Assembly (NCBI RefSeq): GCF_002885955.2
Contig: NZ_POQS01000002.1
Location: 468,809 to 530,909, forward strand
DNA: 62,101 nucleotides
From: Achromobacter pulmonis
Lineage (GTDB): Bacteria > Pseudomonadota > Gammaproteobacteria > Burkholderiales > Burkholderiaceae_B
Reading direction: 5' to 3'
The position numbers and the translations under genes were made by a program. Shown here one piece after another: positions 44,181-55,521 of the stretch; within the stretch, counting starts at the first letter, position 1; every line of letters starts with the position of its first letter. The notes under the pieces are model-generated. The model had not been told where the DNA came from. It ran no database searches and saw nothing but the letters and a program-made list of their open reading frames with translations.

Positions 44181-45110
44181 TTACCTCCCCCAGCGCAACA
44201 CCAGCGGATCCAGACGCCGGGCGGTCTCCAGCAGCCCCTGCCTGACTTCCGGCCGCATCGCGGGGAACGGGTGGCGTGGCGCGTCGCAATCGATCACGCC
44301 GCCGGCCTTCATCAGCGCCTTGGCGGTCAGGATGCCGCCCTGGCGGTTTTCGTAGTTGATCAGCGGCAGCCAGCGCTCGTACAGGCGGTAGGCCTCGTCG
44401 CGGCGTCCGGCCCGGTGCGCCTCGATGATGGGCCGCAGGCCGTCGGCGAAGGCGCCCCCGGTCATGGAGCCGGTGGCGCCGGCGTCCAGGTCGGGCAGCA
44501 GGGTGATGGCTTCCTCGCCGTCCCAGGGGCCTTCGATCGCCGCGCCGCCCAGTTCGATCAGGTCGCGCAGCTTGGTGGCGGCGCCCGCCGTCTCGATCTT
44601 GAAGTACGACACCTGCTCGATCTCGCGCGCCATGCGCGCCAACGTCGCGGCCGGAAGCGGCGTGCCCGCGACCGGCGCGTCCTGGATCATGATGGGAATG
44701 TCCACCGCGTCGGACACGCGCTGGAAGAAGCCGTGCACCTGCTCTTCGGACACCCGGATCGTGGCGCCGTGGTACGGCGGCATGATCATCAGCATCGCCG
44801 CGCCCTGCTCCTGCGCGCGCCGGCTGCGCGCGGCGCAGACCTGGGTGCTGAAGTGGGTCGTGGTCACGATGACCGGGACGCGGCCGGCGACGTGCTCCAG
44901 GATCGTGCGGGTCAGGATCTCGCGCTCCTCGTCGGACAGCACGAACTGTTCGGAGAAGTTGGCCAGGATGCAAAGACCGTCCACGCCCGAATCGATGATG
45001 AAGTCCACCGCCCGCTTCTGGCTGGGCAGGTCGAGCTCGCCGGACTCGGTGAAAGGCGTGGGGACGACGGGGAATATGCCGCGGTAGCGCGGCGTCTTGG
45101 AGAGGGTCAT
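44181..45110 (-). CDS. Dihydrodipicolinate synthase (DHDPS) family aldolase/dehydratase
   Basis: A 309-residue (beta/alpha)8 enzyme. The Schiff-base lysine is K171 in VSYFKIETAG. At the position of the usual catalytic Tyr (YNxP) the sequence reads IQDAPVAG (Q143), a change I associate with 2-keto-3-deoxy-sugar-acid dehydratases such as the L-arabinonate pathway enzyme rather than with DHDPS itself. Other landmarks are GIFPVVPTPFTESGELD and the C-terminal domain. It is last in the sugar-acid operon. Specific reaction is inferred. Confidence 0.88.
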   Translation of the reverse strand: MTLSKTPRYRGIFPVVPTPFTESGELDLPSQKRAVDFIIDSGVDGLCILANFSEQFVLSDEEREILTRTILEHVAGRVPVIVTTTHFSTQVCAARSRRAQEQGAAMLMIMPPYHGATIRVSEEQVHGFFQRVSDAVDIPIMIQDAPVAGTPLPAATLARMAREIEQVSYFKIETAGAATKLRDLIELGGAAIEGPWDGEEAITLLPDLDAGATGSMTGGAFADGLRPIIEAHRAGRRDEAYRLYERWLPLINYENRQGGILTAKALMKAGGVIDCDAPRHPFPAMRPEVRQGLLETARRLDPLVLRWGR

Positions 45111-45116
45111 GGCGCC

Positions 45117-46289
45117 TTATTCGATGATGTTGAAACTGTCGAGGTATTCGGTCTTCAGGGACAGGCCCAGGCCGGGCCGGTCGTCGTCCAGGTCGATGAA
45201 GCCCCGTTCGGCCACCGGCTCGCCGTCGAAGATGTAGTAGAACAGTTCGTTGCCGACTTCCACGTCGAACATGGGGAAGTACTCGCTCATGGGCGAGGCC
45301 AGCGTGCTCATGGTCAGATGATAGTTGTGCATCTGGCCGGCGTGGGGAATGACCGGCACGCTGTAGGCCTCGCACAGCGCGTTGATCTTGTGCGCCGCCG
45401 TGATGCCGCCCACCCGGTTGGTGTCGTACTGCACCACCGACACCGCCTTGCGGTCCAGCAGCTGCTTGAACCCGTACAGCGAAAACTCGTGCTCGCCGCC
45501 GGAGATCGGGATCGAGCTCAGCTGGTTCAGCTCGGCATAACCGTCGATGTCGTCGGCGATGACCGGCTCTTCCAGCCAACGCGGCTCGAAGCGTTCGAGC
45601 TTGGGAAGCATGCGCTTGGCGTATTCCAGGTTCCAGCCCATATAGCATTCCAGCATCAGGTCGGTGTCGTAGCCGATCACTTCGCGCACCGCCTCCACCG
45701 ATTTCAGGTTCTCGACCACGCCCTTCTGCAGATGCGCCGGGCCGTAGCCGAAGCGCATCTTGAAGGCGGTGAAGCCCTGGTCCAGGTAGGTCTGGGCTTC
45801 CTGCTGCATGGCGTCCAGGTCGGTGCGGTAGAGCTTGGAGTAGTAGACCGGGATCTTTTCCTTGGTGCGCCCGCCCAGCAGCTTGAAGACCGGCTTGCCC
45901 ACCGACTTGCCCAGGATGTCCCAGATGGCCAGGTCCACGCCCGAGATGGCGGCCATGGTCACGCCCTTGCGGCCCCAGGCGTGGGTGGCGCGGTACATGC
46001 GCTGCCACAGGTATTCGTAGTCCCAGGGGTCCTGGCCGATCACCAGCGGCGCCAGGTACTGGTCGATGATGGCCTTGGCCACGCGCGGGGCCAGCGCCAC
46101 GTTGCCCAGGCCGACGATGCCGTCGTCGGTCTCGACTTCGACCACGGTCCAGCCGTGGAAACGGAAGGTGCTCATGGTTTCCTGCGGCGAATACAGCAGG
46201 TCCATGGCGTTGGAGCAGAAGTTGCCCTGGGGCGGAACGGTCTTGCCGGTCCATTCGTAGACGCGAGCGCGGACGGATTTGATTTTCAT
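45117..46289 (-). CDS. Mandelate racemase/muconate lactonizing (enolase superfamily) dehydratase
   Basis: A 390-residue enolase-superfamily protein. The Lys region is [10 protein letters not shown], the metal ligands are in [19 protein letters not shown] and [12 protein letters not shown], and the general-base His is in [12 protein letters not shown]. The SGGEHE and HAGQMHNYH motifs resemble the rhamnonate-dehydratase subgroup of acid-sugar dehydratases. It should make a 2-keto-3-deoxy sugar acid, which the adjacent DHDPS-family enzyme would process. Substrate not assigned. Confidence 0.9.
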   Translation of the reverse strand: MKIKSVRARVYEWTGKTVPPQGNFCSNAMDLLYSPQETMSTFRFHGWTVVEVETDDGIVGLGNVALAPRVAKAIIDQYLAPLVIGQDPWDYEYLWQRMYRATHAWGRKGVTMAAISGVDLAIWDILGKSVGKPVFKLLGGRTKEKIPVYYSKLYRTDLDAMQQEAQTYLDQGFTAFKMRFGYGPAHLQKGVVENLKSVEAVREVIGYDTDLMLECYMGWNLEYAKRMLPKLERFEPRWLEEPVIADDIDGYAELNQLSSIPISGGEHEFSLYGFKQLLDRKAVSVVQYDTNRVGGITAAHKINALCEAYSVPVIPHAGQMHNYHLTMSTLASPMSEYFPMFDVEVGNELFYYIFDGEPVAERGFIDLDDDRPGLGLSLKTEYLDSFNIIE

Positions 46290-46329
46290 GGGAGCTTACC
46301 TGCGTGCAGAAGATGGGAAGAAGCGGGCC

Positions 46330-47367
<1,038 letters not shown>

Positions 47368-47377
47368 GGTTCGGGAC

Positions 47378-48352
47378 TCATTCCACGGAAATATTGTTTT
47401 TCTTGATGATGGCGGCGTAGCGCTGGTTCTCGGCCTTGTGAAACTGCGCGAACTGCTCCTGGCTCATCGGGTTGAGGTCGGCGCCGATCGCCTGCAGGCG
47501 TTTCTGGGTGGCCGGCAGCGCCAGGACCTGGTTGACCAGGTCGTGCACCTGCGTCTGGACGGCGGAGGGCGTGACGCTGGGCATGTAGATGCCGTACCAC
47601 GCGCTCATTTCCACGCCCGGCAGGCCGGCCTGCTCCATCGTGGGCACGTCGGGAATCTGCGGGTTGCGCTGCTTGCTGAGCACGGCCAGCGGACGCACCT
47701 TGCCGGTCTTGATGTGCGGGATGACGGACGACGCCGTTTCGAAGGCCACCTGCACCTGCCCGCCGATCAGGTCCACCAGCGCGGGGCCGCTGCCGCGGTA
47801 GGGGATGTGCACCATCTTCACGCCGGCGGCATCCTGGAACAGTTCGGCCGCGATGTGCTGGGTGCTGCCCGCGCCGCTGCTGGCGAAGTTGTAGGCGCCC
47901 GGCTTGCCCTTGAGCAGCGCGATCAGCTCCGACACCGACTTGGCCGGCAGGTCGTTGTTGACCACCAGGATATTGGGCACGGCGCCCACGAACACCACCG
48001 GCACGAGGTCGCGGTCGTTGTCGTAGCCGAGCTTGAGCAGGTGCGGCGCGATGGCGTGCGCGGTGGAGACGCCCATCACCATGGTGTGCGGATCGCCGGA
48101 TTTGGCGACCTGGTCGGCCGCCAGCGTGTTGGACGCGCCCGGCTTGTTTTCGACCACCACCGTCTGCTTGAGCAGCGGGCCGAGCTCGTCGCCCACGGCC
48201 CGCGCCATCGCGTCGGTGCCGCCGCCCGGCGCCGAGCCCACCAGCAGCCGCAGGGGCTTGCTGGGCCAGTCGCCGGCAAGCGCCTGCAGGGGGGCCAGGG
48301 CCGACAGGCACAAGGCCCCTGCCGCCATGGCTGCGTATAGCCGAGTCTTCAT
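47378..48352 (-). CDS. Bug-family (TctC-like) periplasmic solute-binding protein
   Basis: A 324-residue receptor. The signal peptide runs from MKTRLYAAMAAGALCLSAL to about QALAGDWPSKPLRL. Bug motifs are LLVGSAPGGGTDAMARAVG, VVENKPGASNTLAADQVAK and FASSGAGSTQHIAAELF. The ATG at 48352 follows AAGGAGACAACC. It is first in the sugar-acid operon, divergent from a LysR gene. As with the receptor at 1.1 kb, no TctAB transporter genes are adjacent. Confidence 0.94.
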   Translation of the reverse strand: MKTRLYAAMAAGALCLSALAPLQALAGDWPSKPLRLLVGSAPGGGTDAMARAVGDELGPLLKQTVVVENKPGASNTLAADQVAKSGDPHTMVMGVSTAHAIAPHLLKLGYDNDRDLVPVVFVGAVPNILVVNNDLPAKSVSELIALLKGKPGAYNFASSGAGSTQHIAAELFQDAAGVKMVHIPYRGSGPALVDLIGGQVQVAFETASSVIPHIKTGKVRPLAVLSKQRNPQIPDVPTMEQAGLPGVEMSAWYGIYMPSVTPSAVQTQVHDLVNQVLALPATQKRLQAIGADLNPMSQEQFAQFHKAENQRYAAIIKKNNISVE

Positions 48353-48417
48353 GGTTGTCTCCTTGGGTAGCTGGTTTGCCGCCTGGCGGTCATTACTGTT
48401 TTTGTGGCTCCATCTTA

Positions 48418-48434
48418 GAAACAAGCTTAGTTTC
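48418..48434. promoter_or_regulatory. Inverted repeat in the Bug/LysR divergent gap
   Basis: GAAAC-AAGCTTA-GTTTC, with a third GAAAC copy at 48443-48447, lies 48 bp upstream of the LysR ATG and 66 bp upstream of the Bug ATG. It is a candidate site for the LysR protein. Confidence 0.4.
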
Positions 48435-48481
48435 CGTAAAATGAAACTTTTGCACCAACCGTTCACCAGAGGTGATCAATC

Positions 48482-49414
48482 ATGGAACGTACGATTTCCG
48501 TCCCTGCGCTGCTGTCGCGGCTGCGCATGCGCCAGATCGTCCTGCTGCTGGCGATCGAGGAGCGCGGCACGCTGCGCGCGGCCGCCGCCCAGCTCAACAT
48601 GACGCAGTCGGCGGCCAGCAAGATGCTGCACGAACTGGAGCTGGCCATCGGCCAGCCGCTGTTCGGGCGGGTCGGCCGCGGGCTGGCGTTGACCGCCGCC
48701 GGCGAGTGCGTCATGGAGTACTTCCGCGGCATGCGCGGCACGGTGGCGTCGCTGGCGCGCGAGCTGGAAGAGGTACGGCTGGGCAGCACCGGCAAGCTCT
48801 TCATCGGCAGCATCATGGCGGCCTCGCCGGGGCCGCTGACCGATGCGCTGCTGCGCCTGAAGCAGACCTATCCGCTGCTGGCGGTGGAGATCTCCACCGG
48901 CACCAGCGACCTGCTGATCGGCCGCATGACCGAGGGCAAGCTGGACGTGGTGATCGGCCGCATGCTGACGCTGCCGGAACGCCATTACGTATTCCGCCCC
49001 ATCGGCGACGAGGCCTTGTCGGTGATCGCCGCGGTGGACCATCCGCTGGCCGCGCGCAAGCGCGTGGACTTCGCGGCCATGATGGAATATCCGTGGGTGC
49101 TGCAGCCGCACGGCAGCCCGATGCGCGACGTGATGGAGCAGGAATTCCGCGCGCACGACGCCGCGCCGCCGCGGGGCCTGATCGAATCGGCGTCGATCCT
49201 GACCACCACCAACCTGGCGATGAAGTCTTCGATGCTGGGCGTGATTCCGGAATCGGTGGCCGGCCGCTATGCCGCGCACGGGCTGCTCGCCATCCTGCCC
49301 TACCGCATCCGCCACCGCCTGACGGCCTTCGGCAGCATCGTGCCGCGCGACCGGCCGCTGAGCGCGGCGGCCCGGCATTTCGTCGGCCTGCTGCACGGCG
49401 ACCCGGACCTTTGA
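48482..49414 (+). CDS. LysR-family transcriptional regulator
   Basis: A 310-residue LysR protein. The helix-turn-helix is [41 protein letters not shown]; the ligand domain includes [22 protein letters not shown] and the C-terminal [20 protein letters not shown], as in GbpR-type sugar-acid regulators. It is divergent from the Bug/PdxA/dehydratase operon and very probably controls it. Its 3' end is followed by the PhnA-like gene. Confidence 0.94.
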   Translation: MERTISVPALLSRLRMRQIVLLLAIEERGTLRAAAAQLNMTQSAASKMLHELELAIGQPLFGRVGRGLALTAAGECVMEYFRGMRGTVASLARELEEVRLGSTGKLFIGSIMAASPGPLTDALLRLKQTYPLLAVEISTGTSDLLIGRMTEGKLDVVIGRMLTLPERHYVFRPIGDEALSVIAAVDHPLAARKRVDFAAMMEYPWVLQPHGSPMRDVMEQEFRAHDAAPPRGLIESASILTTTNLAMKSSMLGVIPESVAGRYAAHGLLAILPYRIRHRLTAFGSIVPRDRPLSAAARHFVGLLHGDPDL

Positions 49415-49475
49415 GGCCGCCGCGCCGTATACTTGCGGGTTGCGCGATAGCGCCTTTTACCAGAGAGATTTGCCC

Positions 49476-49814
49476 GTGAGCACCCTGCCCGCCTGTCCGC
49501 AATGCCGGTCCGAATTCACCTATGAAGACGGCGGCCTTTACATCTGCCCGGAATGCGCGCACGAATGGTCGGCGCAGGCGGGCGACGCCGCCGAGCAGGC
49601 CCGCGTCTACCGCGACTCGGCCGGCAACGTGCTGCAGGACGGCGACACCGTCACGGTCATCAAGGACCTGAAGCTGAAAGGCTCGGGCGGCGTGATCAAG
49701 ATGGGCACCAAGGTCAAGGGCATCCGCCTGGTCGACGGCGACCACGACATCGATTGCAAGATCGACGGCTTCGGCCCCATGAGCCTGAAGTCGGAATTCG
49801 TCAGGAAGGCCTAG
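49476..49814 (+). CDS. PhnA/YjdM-family zinc-ribbon protein
   Basis: A 112-residue protein. The N-terminal zinc ribbon has two CxxC pairs ([28 protein letters not shown]). The C-terminal beta-rich domain ([20 protein letters not shown] ... [19 protein letters not shown]) is the family core. GTG at 49476 is preferred because AGAGAG lies six bases upstream. YjdM is not required for phosphonate use despite the PhnA name. It is convergent with the small cco-linked membrane gene. Confidence 0.9.
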   Translation: MSTLPACPQCRSEFTYEDGGLYICPECAHEWSAQAGDAAEQARVYRDSAGNVLQDGDTVTVIKDLKLKGSGGVIKMGTKVKGIRLVDGDHDIDCKIDGFGPMSLKSEFVRKA

Positions 49815-49821
49815 GCCCTCG

Positions 49822-50058
49822 CTAGAGGTCCTCGTCTTCCTCGGGCTTGGGCATGAGATAGGCCGTCAGCGTGCTGGACAGCCCGGCCATCACCCACAAT
49901 ACGAAGAACGAGATGGTGTAGAAGCCCACGCGCCCGGTCGGGACGTGGCCGAAAATCGCCACGTCCAGCGGGTCGATCAACGCGAAGACCAGCACGCTAC
50001 AGGCGGCGGCGGCCAGGAACGACGGCCACAGTATCCACATCAACGATCTCAAGCCCAT
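49822..50058 (-). CDS. Small membrane protein downstream of ccoG/fixH
   Basis: A 78-residue protein with two hydrophobic segments (MWILWPSFLAAAACSVLVFAL and VGFYTISFFVLWVMAGLSS) and an acidic tail (KPEEDEDL). I do not recognise a named family. Its position as the last gene of the cbb3 accessory series, 15 bp after the fixH-like gene, suggests an oxidase-assembly or membrane role; that is inference. Confidence 0.7.
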   Translation of the reverse strand: MGLRSLMWILWPSFLAAAACSVLVFALIDPLDVAIFGHVPTGRVGFYTISFFVLWVMAGLSSTLTAYLMPKPEEDEDL

Positions 50059-50073
50059 CAGTGCACTCCCGTT

Positions 50074-50283
50074 CTACGGATTGGCGTTCGGCGCGGTCTG
50101 TTCGACGACCAGGCCGCGCTTGACCACGCCTTCCTGGATCGGCTGGTTGCTGAAATTCGTGTAGGCCAGATAGATGGTGATGAAACACCCGATCATGGCC
50201 AGGAACGGCCCGGCCATCAGTATCCAGGGCCAGGGTTCACGGTACCAGGGTTTGGCGGGCTGCGCGGGCTGGGCTGCGTTCAT
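50074..50283 (-). CDS. fixH: Minimal FixH-like protein
   Basis: A 69-residue protein with one membrane helix. The N-terminal PWYREPWPWILMAGPFLAMIG is the FixH start, and the remnant VVKRGLVVEQ corresponds to the YYKxGL motif after the helix. The protein then ends at APNANP, so the ~80-100-residue periplasmic domain of ordinary FixH is absent. It follows ccoG after a 20-bp gap. An ATG two codons upstream (50289) is possible. Confidence 0.75.
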   Translation of the reverse strand: MNAAQPAQPAKPWYREPWPWILMAGPFLAMIGCFITIYLAYTNFSNQPIQEGVVKRGLVVEQTAPNANP

Positions 50284-50303
50284 GGACATATCCTGTTCTG
50301 TGC

Positions 50304-51797
<1,494 letters not shown>

Positions 51798-51855
51798 ATG
51801 CTGCTCCGTGCTTTAAGTCAGTGATAGGGGGGCGGGGATCGCCCGCCCCCTGCCC

Positions 51856-52803
51856 TTATTTCGCCGCCTCGTTGGACGCCACGGACTCGGCGCCGGGCTT
51901 GTTGGACAAGCCCCAGACCCATGCCGTCAGGATCTTGATCTGCTCCGGCGAGAGGATCTCTTCGTGGGCCGGCATGCGGTTGTCGCGGCCGTCCAGGATG
52001 GTCTTGACGATGGTGGCCTCGGAACCGCCGTAGAGCCAGACGTCGTCCGTCAGGTTGGGCGCGCCCAGCGCCTGGTTGCCCTTGCCGTCCACGCCGTGGC
52101 AGGCGACACAGAAGTTGGCGAACTCGCGCTTGCCGCGGAACACCCGCACCGGATCGGCGGTCAGGCCCGACAGCGAACGCACGTACTGGGCGATGTCGCC
52201 GGCGGTCTTGGGGTCGATGGTGCCCTTCCAGGGCGGCATGATGCCGACGCGACCCTTGGTGATGGTCTGCATGATGGCTTCCGGCGAGCCGCCGTGCAGC
52301 CAGTCGCCGTCGGCCAGGTTGGGGAAGCTGGGCCCGCCCTTGGCGTCGGAGCCGTGGCATTGCGCGCAGGTGTTCAGGAACAGGCGCTGGCCGATTTCGC
52401 GCGCGCCCGCATCCTGCGAGATCTGCGGAATGTCCATGGTCTCGAAGCGCGCGTAGATCGGGCGCACGGCTTCGGCCATCCTGGCCTGCTGCTGCGCGAC
52501 CTCGCCGGTGCTGCTGTAGCCCAGCTGGCCCTTGTACTCGCCCAGGCCGGGCATGAAGAACAGGTAGCCCAGCGCGAACAGGCACATCAGCAGGTACATC
52601 CAGGTCCACCAGCGGGGCACCGGATTGTTCAGTTCGGTCAGGTCGCCATCCCAGACGTGGCCCGTGTCTTCGACCTGGCCGGCGACCGGCTTGGTGCCGA
52701 GCCAGCGGCGCTGGGTGTACAGCAGCCAGATGCACCAGATCACGCCGCCCAGGGCGATGATCGAGATGAAATACCCCCAAAAGCCATTAACGAAATCGCT
52801 CAT
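51856..52803 (-). CDS. ccoP: cbb3 cytochrome c oxidase subunit III, diheme CcoP
   Basis: A 315-residue diheme cytochrome c. Two N-terminal membrane helices (GYFISIIALGGVIWCIWLLY and WWTWMYLLMCLFALGYLFFM) precede two c-heme domains, CAQCH and CVACH, each with a downstream Met ligand region (GIMPPWKG and NRMPAHEE). It passes electrons from soluble cytochrome c to CcoO. Its start overlaps the ccoQ stop (ATGA). Confidence 0.96.
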   Translation of the reverse strand: MSDFVNGFWGYFISIIALGGVIWCIWLLYTQRRWLGTKPVAGQVEDTGHVWDGDLTELNNPVPRWWTWMYLLMCLFALGYLFFMPGLGEYKGQLGYSSTGEVAQQQARMAEAVRPIYARFETMDIPQISQDAGAREIGQRLFLNTCAQCHGSDAKGGPSFPNLADGDWLHGGSPEAIMQTITKGRVGIMPPWKGTIDPKTAGDIAQYVRSLSGLTADPVRVFRGKREFANFCVACHGVDGKGNQALGAPNLTDDVWLYGGSEATIVKTILDGRDNRMPAHEEILSPEQIKILTAWVWGLSNKPGAESVASNEAAK

Positions 52804-52982
52804 GACCGATTCGCTCCATCATGTTGTCCCGGCCCGAATTCATCGGGCAGTGCGAACGGCAGCATGGCCGATTCGCGGTTGGCGCCCTGGCGGCCGCGCG
52901 AGCAGGCCCACCAGACGATGCCAAAAAAGGTTGCCATCGAGATGGCGGTGACGATTGCGCTCAGGTAGCCCAGCATGGTCAT
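52800..52982 (-). CDS. ccoQ: cbb3 oxidase small subunit CcoQ
   Basis: A 60-residue single-helix protein: [20 protein letters not shown] then [20 protein letters not shown]. It is coupled at both ends by four-base overlaps with ccoO and ccoP. The start at 52982 (MTMLG) matches the overlap; 52976 is an alternative. CcoQ stabilises the complex. Confidence 0.9.
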   Translation of the reverse strand: MTMLGYLSAIVTAISMATFFGIVWWACSRGRQGANRESAMLPFALPDEFGPGQHDGANRS

Positions 52983-53707
52983 TCTCCCGTTGCGGCCGGC
53001 GCGGCGGGTTGGACGGGCTGAGCGGCGGGCTGGGGCGGCTGGGCCGCCCGCTTGGCCGCCTCGGCGGCTTCGGCCTGCCTGGCCTTGCGCACGCCGACGC
53101 CCAGGCCCTGCAGGTAGGCGACCAGCGCGTCTTCCTCGGTCTTGCCTTCGATGGCCTTGGGCGCCGCGGCGATTTCCTCGTCCGTGTAGGGCACGCCCAG
53201 CTTGCGCAGGGCGCGCATGCGCTGGTCCACGTCGGCGCCGGTGATGACGGTTTTCTCCAGCCACGGATAGGCCGGCATGTTGGATTCCGGCACCACCTTG
53301 CGCGGATCGCGCAGGTGGATGCGGTGCCAGTCGTCCGAGTAGCGTTCGCCCACGCGCGCCAGGTCGGGACCAGTGCGCTTGGAGCCCCACAGGAACGGAC
53401 GGTCGAAGACCGATTCGGCCGCGATGGAGTACGAGCCGTAGCGCTGCACCTCGGCGGCCAGCACCCGCACCTGCTGCGAGTGACAGCCCACGCAGCCTTC
53501 GCGGATGTAGATGTCGCGGCCCATCAGCCGCAGCGGGCTGTAGGGCTCGACGCCGGCGACCGCCTGGGTCGTGCTGTGCTGGAAGAACAGCGGGATGATC
53601 TGTACGAGGCCCGCGAAGGACACCACCAGGATGCTGGCGATGATCATCCAGCCGATGTTCTTCTCGAGCGTCTCGTGGGAAAAGAAGCCGCGTTGCTTGT
53701 TGGCCAT
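52979..53707 (-). CDS. ccoO: cbb3 cytochrome c oxidase subunit II, CcoO
   Basis: A 242-residue monoheme cytochrome c with one N-terminal membrane helix ([20 protein letters not shown]). The heme motif is [12 protein letters not shown]. The C-terminal ~45 residues are Ala/Pro/Gln-rich. The start MANKQRGFF at 53707 was chosen over the upstream in-frame extension, which overlaps ccoN and lacks homology. Confidence 0.95.
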   Translation of the reverse strand: MANKQRGFFSHETLEKNIGWMIIASILVVSFAGLVQIIPLFFQHSTTQAVAGVEPYSPLRLMGRDIYIREGCVGCHSQQVRVLAAEVQRYGSYSIAAESVFDRPFLWGSKRTGPDLARVGERYSDDWHRIHLRDPRKVVPESNMPAYPWLEKTVITGADVDQRMRALRKLGVPYTDEEIAAAPKAIEGKTEEDALVAYLQGLGVGVRKARQAEAAEAAKRAAQPPQPAAQPVQPAAPAATGE

Positions 53708-53717
53708 GATGTCCTCG

Positions 53718-55205
53718 TCAAACGGTGGCCGGCACGGCGGTCGGTGCGACCGACGGACGCGCGCCATGGGGATCGTCCAGCGGAATGGCGGGGTTGACCG
53801 GGCGCGCGCCGCGCACCGTCATCCACACGTTCCAGGCCATGACGAACACACCCGACAGGAACAGCGTGCCACCCAGCAGGCGGATCAGGTAATACGGAAC
53901 CCGCGTCTTCAGCTCTTCGACGAAGCTGTACACCAGGGTGCCGTCGGCGGCGGTGTCGCGCCACATCAGGCCCTGCTGCACGCCGGCGATCCACATGGAG
54001 GCGATGTACAGCACCACGCCGATGGTCGCGATCCAGAAGTGCAGTTCGATGGCCTTGACGCTGTACATCTTCTCGCGGCCGTACAGGCGCGGAACCAGGT
54101 AGTACAGCGAGCCGAAGCTGATCATGGCGACCCAGCCCAGCGCGCCGGAGTGCACGTGCCCGATGGTCCAGTCCGTGTAGTGCGACAGCGCGTTGACGGT
54201 GCGGATCGACATCATCGAGCCTTCGAAGGTCGACATGCCGTAGAACGACAGCGCCGTGACCATGAACTTCAGGATCGGATCGGTGCGCAGCTTGTACCAG
54301 GCGCCCTGCAGGGTCATGATGCCGTTGATCATGCCGCCCCAGGACGGCGCCAGCAGGATCAGCGAGAAGGTCATGCCCAGCGACTGGGTCCAGTCGGGCA
54401 GCGAGGTGTACAGCAGGTGGTGCGGGCCCGCCCACATGTACGTGAAGGCCAGCGCCCAGAAGTGAACGATGGACAGGCGGTAGGAATAGATGGGACGCCC
54501 GGCCTGCTTGGGCACGAAGTAGTACATCATGCCCAGGAAGCTGGTGGTCAGGAAGAAGCCCACCGCGTTGTGGCCGTACCACCACTGCACCATCGCGTCC
54601 TGCACCCCGGCGTAGGCCGAGTAGGACTTCCACATCGAAACCGGCATCTCGATGTTATTGAAGATGTGCAGGATGGCGATCGTCAGGATGTACGAGCCGA
54701 AGAACCAGTTGGCCACGTAGATGTGCTTGGAGCGGCGCTTGACGATGGTGCCGAAGAACACGATGGCGTAGGCCACCCACACCAGCGTGATCAGGATGTC
54801 GATCGGCCATTCCAGTTCGGCGTATTCCTTGCTGCTGGTGAAGCCCATGGGCAAGGTGATGGCGGCGGCGACGATGACGATCTGCCAGCCCCAGAACGTG
54901 AACGCGGCCAGCGGGCCACAGAACAGGCGGGCCTGGCAGGTGCGCTGCACGACGTAATACGACGTTGCGAACAGCGCGCTGCCGCCGAATGCGAAGATGA
55001 CCGCGTTGGTGTGCAGCGGGCGCAGGCGGCCGTAGGACAGCCACGCCGTGTCGAAATTCAGCTGCGGCCAGATGAGCTGCGCGGCGATAAATACGCCCAC
55101 GGCCATGCCGACGATGCCCCAGACCACCGTCATGAGCGCGAACTGCCTCACGATCCGGTAGTTGAAGGTATCGGCCTTGTTTGCGATTGCGGCGCAATCG
55201 TTCAT
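53718..55205 (-). CDS. ccoN: cbb3 cytochrome c oxidase subunit I, CcoN
   Basis: A 495-residue heme-copper oxidase subunit with about twelve helices. Conserved His-bearing segments are [57 protein letters not shown] (copper-B HH) and [20 protein letters not shown] (heme His). ATG at 55205 with AGGGGAAGG upstream is preferred over GTG one codon earlier. It is the catalytic subunit of the high-affinity oxidase used at low oxygen. An FNR box lies 68 bp upstream. Confidence 0.97.
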   Translation of the reverse strand: MNDCAAIANKADTFNYRIVRQFALMTVVWGIVGMAVGVFIAAQLIWPQLNFDTAWLSYGRLRPLHTNAVIFAFGGSALFATSYYVVQRTCQARLFCGPLAAFTFWGWQIVIVAAAITLPMGFTSSKEYAELEWPIDILITLVWVAYAIVFFGTIVKRRSKHIYVANWFFGSYILTIAILHIFNNIEMPVSMWKSYSAYAGVQDAMVQWWYGHNAVGFFLTTSFLGMMYYFVPKQAGRPIYSYRLSIVHFWALAFTYMWAGPHHLLYTSLPDWTQSLGMTFSLILLAPSWGGMINGIMTLQGAWYKLRTDPILKFMVTALSFYGMSTFEGSMMSIRTVNALSHYTDWTIGHVHSGALGWVAMISFGSLYYLVPRLYGREKMYSVKAIELHFWIATIGVVLYIASMWIAGVQQGLMWRDTAADGTLVYSFVEELKTRVPYYLIRLLGGTLFLSGVFVMAWNVWMTVRGARPVNPAIPLDDPHGARPSVAPTAVPATV

Positions 55206-55272
55206 CACCTTCCCCTAAAGAGAAACAATTAGATCCAAGTTGCCATGATGGCGGTTGGCGGCCAAACGGACG

Positions 55273-55286
55273 TTGATATGAATCAA
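55273..55286. promoter_or_regulatory. FNR/Anr box of the ccoNOQPG operon
   Basis: TTGAT-ATGA-ATCAA is a perfect FNR site. Assuming the class II position of -41.5, transcription would start near 55238, and the minus strand has CATCAT (four of six matches to TATAAT) at the -10 position, 55250-55245. The 33-base leader contains a good ribosome-binding site. Confidence 0.88.
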
Positions 55287-55359
55287 ACCCTGTCGGCAGT
55301 ACGGGGGAACAAGCAGGTTGCGCAACAGATCTATGGCTGGCGCGGCGGGCATGAGGGCT

Positions 55360-55521
55360 TCAGCCCCGTCCGGCGGGCCCGCTGTCGTCGTCGCGCAGAA
55401 TGGCGCTGCCGGCTTCGTCGGTGTCGTCGTACTGGCCGTTGAACACGGCCCACCAGAGCGACACGCCGATGGCCAGCACGAACAGCAGCGACAGCGGCAG
55501 CAGCAGATAGAGGATGGTCAC
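55360..55521 (-). CDS. ccoS: cbb3 oxidase assembly protein CcoS
   Basis: A 53-residue single-helix protein: ILYLLLPLSLLFVLAIGVSL then WWAVFNGQYDDTDEAGSAIL. The start is GTG overlapping the stop of the ccoI-like gene (GTGA). CcoS is required for cofactor insertion in CcoN elsewhere. Confidence 0.92.
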   Translation of the reverse strand: MTILYLLLPLSLLFVLAIGVSLWWAVFNGQYDDTDEAGSAILRDDDSGPAGRG

